From NCBI RefSeq assembly GCF_964340395.1, contig NC_135568.1:1931001-1995000 (forward strand): a stretch of 64,000 bases of DNA, read 5' to 3'. Under the pieces are notes generated by a model. The model ran no database searches, was not told where the DNA came from, and saw only the letters and a program-made list of their open reading frames with translations. Positions 63,936 to 64,000 of the stretch are shown here, piece after piece. Within the stretch, counting starts at the first letter, position 1; each line of letters starts with the position of its first letter. The translations under genes were made by a program, and so were the position numbers. This DNA is from Glandiceps talaboti (Eukaryota > Hemichordata > Enteropneusta > Spengelidae).

Positions 63936-63949
63936 CCACCTGGGGGCGC
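63936..63949 (+). promoter_or_regulatory. CTCF-like motif
   Basis: CCACCTGGGGGCGC differs by one base from the core bilaterian CTCF motif CCACCAGGGGGCGC. It sits in a locally CG-rich stretch upstream of the receptor gene, a plausible insulator or promoter-boundary position. Binding is inferred from the motif only. Confidence 0.4.
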
Positions 63950-64000
63950 GTGTACACATCCTACTCGTTTTGCATAATACTTGACAAATGATGTATACGT

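Larger units (their letters stand above)
62917..64000 (-). promoter_or_regulatory. 5' UTR and upstream region of the nuclear receptor gene
   Basis: Sequence upstream of the start codon, with more CpG than the intron (63180-63300, 63470-63520, 63890-63960). Two minus-strand acceptor-like sites lie before the start codon: tatttag near 63019 and tttacag near 62998. A further upstream non-coding exon is therefore possible and the transcription start is not placed. It holds a perfect DR4 nuclear-receptor element (63662-63677) and a CTCF-like motif (63936-63949). No convincing coding exon of another gene was seen. The 81-codon minus-strand open frame at 63371-63616 has no recognisable features. Confidence 0.5.

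Noticed and set aside
63921-63977. Short ATG frame MAAYRPPGGA... as the start of a divergent gene
   Set aside because: Only 18 codons before a stop and no donor site recognised; too little to call.

Overview
The window is animal nuclear DNA. It is AT-rich (roughly two-thirds A+T by eye), intron-dominated, and dense in microsatellites, minisatellites, tRNA-derived SINEs and short inverted-repeat (MITE-like) elements. No prokaryotic gene organisation is present. The SINE and MITE content with low GC suggests a marine invertebrate (lophotrochozoan or invertebrate deuterostome), but the species cannot be fixed from the sequence.

One protein-coding gene is well supported. It is a nuclear receptor on the minus strand that spans nearly the whole window. 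Three coding exons can be placed to the base: 62916-62682 (start codon and Ser/Thr/Pro-rich N-terminal A/B region), 6922-6834 (first zinc finger) and 1031-890 (second zinc finger). Splice sites match consensus and phases agree (1, 0, 1). Together they give 155 residues with all eight zinc-binding cysteines of a nuclear receptor DNA-binding domain. The P-box and the [20 protein letters not shown] stretch point to the NR1 superfamily (PPAR / Rev-erb / E75 / ROR neighbourhood). The hinge and ligand-binding domain must lie to the left of position 1. The promoter side is at the right end, at or beyond 63-64 kb.

Layout: 1-889, partial intron 3 with a 48-bp minisatellite; 890-1031, exon 3; 1032-6833, intron 2 (5.8 kb) with a GACA microsatellite, a SINE, a hAT-like MITE and a 353-bp palindrome; 6834-6922, exon 2; 6923-62681, a 55.8-kb intron 1; 62682-62916, exon 1 coding part; 62917-64000, 5' UTR and upstream region.

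Intron 1 holds most of the oddities. These include minisatellites with 27-, 30-, 35-, 35-, 44-, 49-, 51-, 66- and 72-bp units, five copies of one MITE family, two piggyBac-like TTAA elements, at least three SINEs, and several large palindromes.

The most interesting regulatory signal is four perfect AGGTCA direct repeats: two DR1 and two DR4, one of them about 0.75 kb upstream of the start codon. These are the element type bound by NR1/RXR-class receptors, so auto- or cross-regulation is a testable idea. Other signals are a CTCF-like motif at the extreme right end and five POU-octamer motifs phased at exactly 11 bp. Most long open frames here are read-through of repeats whose unit length is a multiple of three and are not called as genes.
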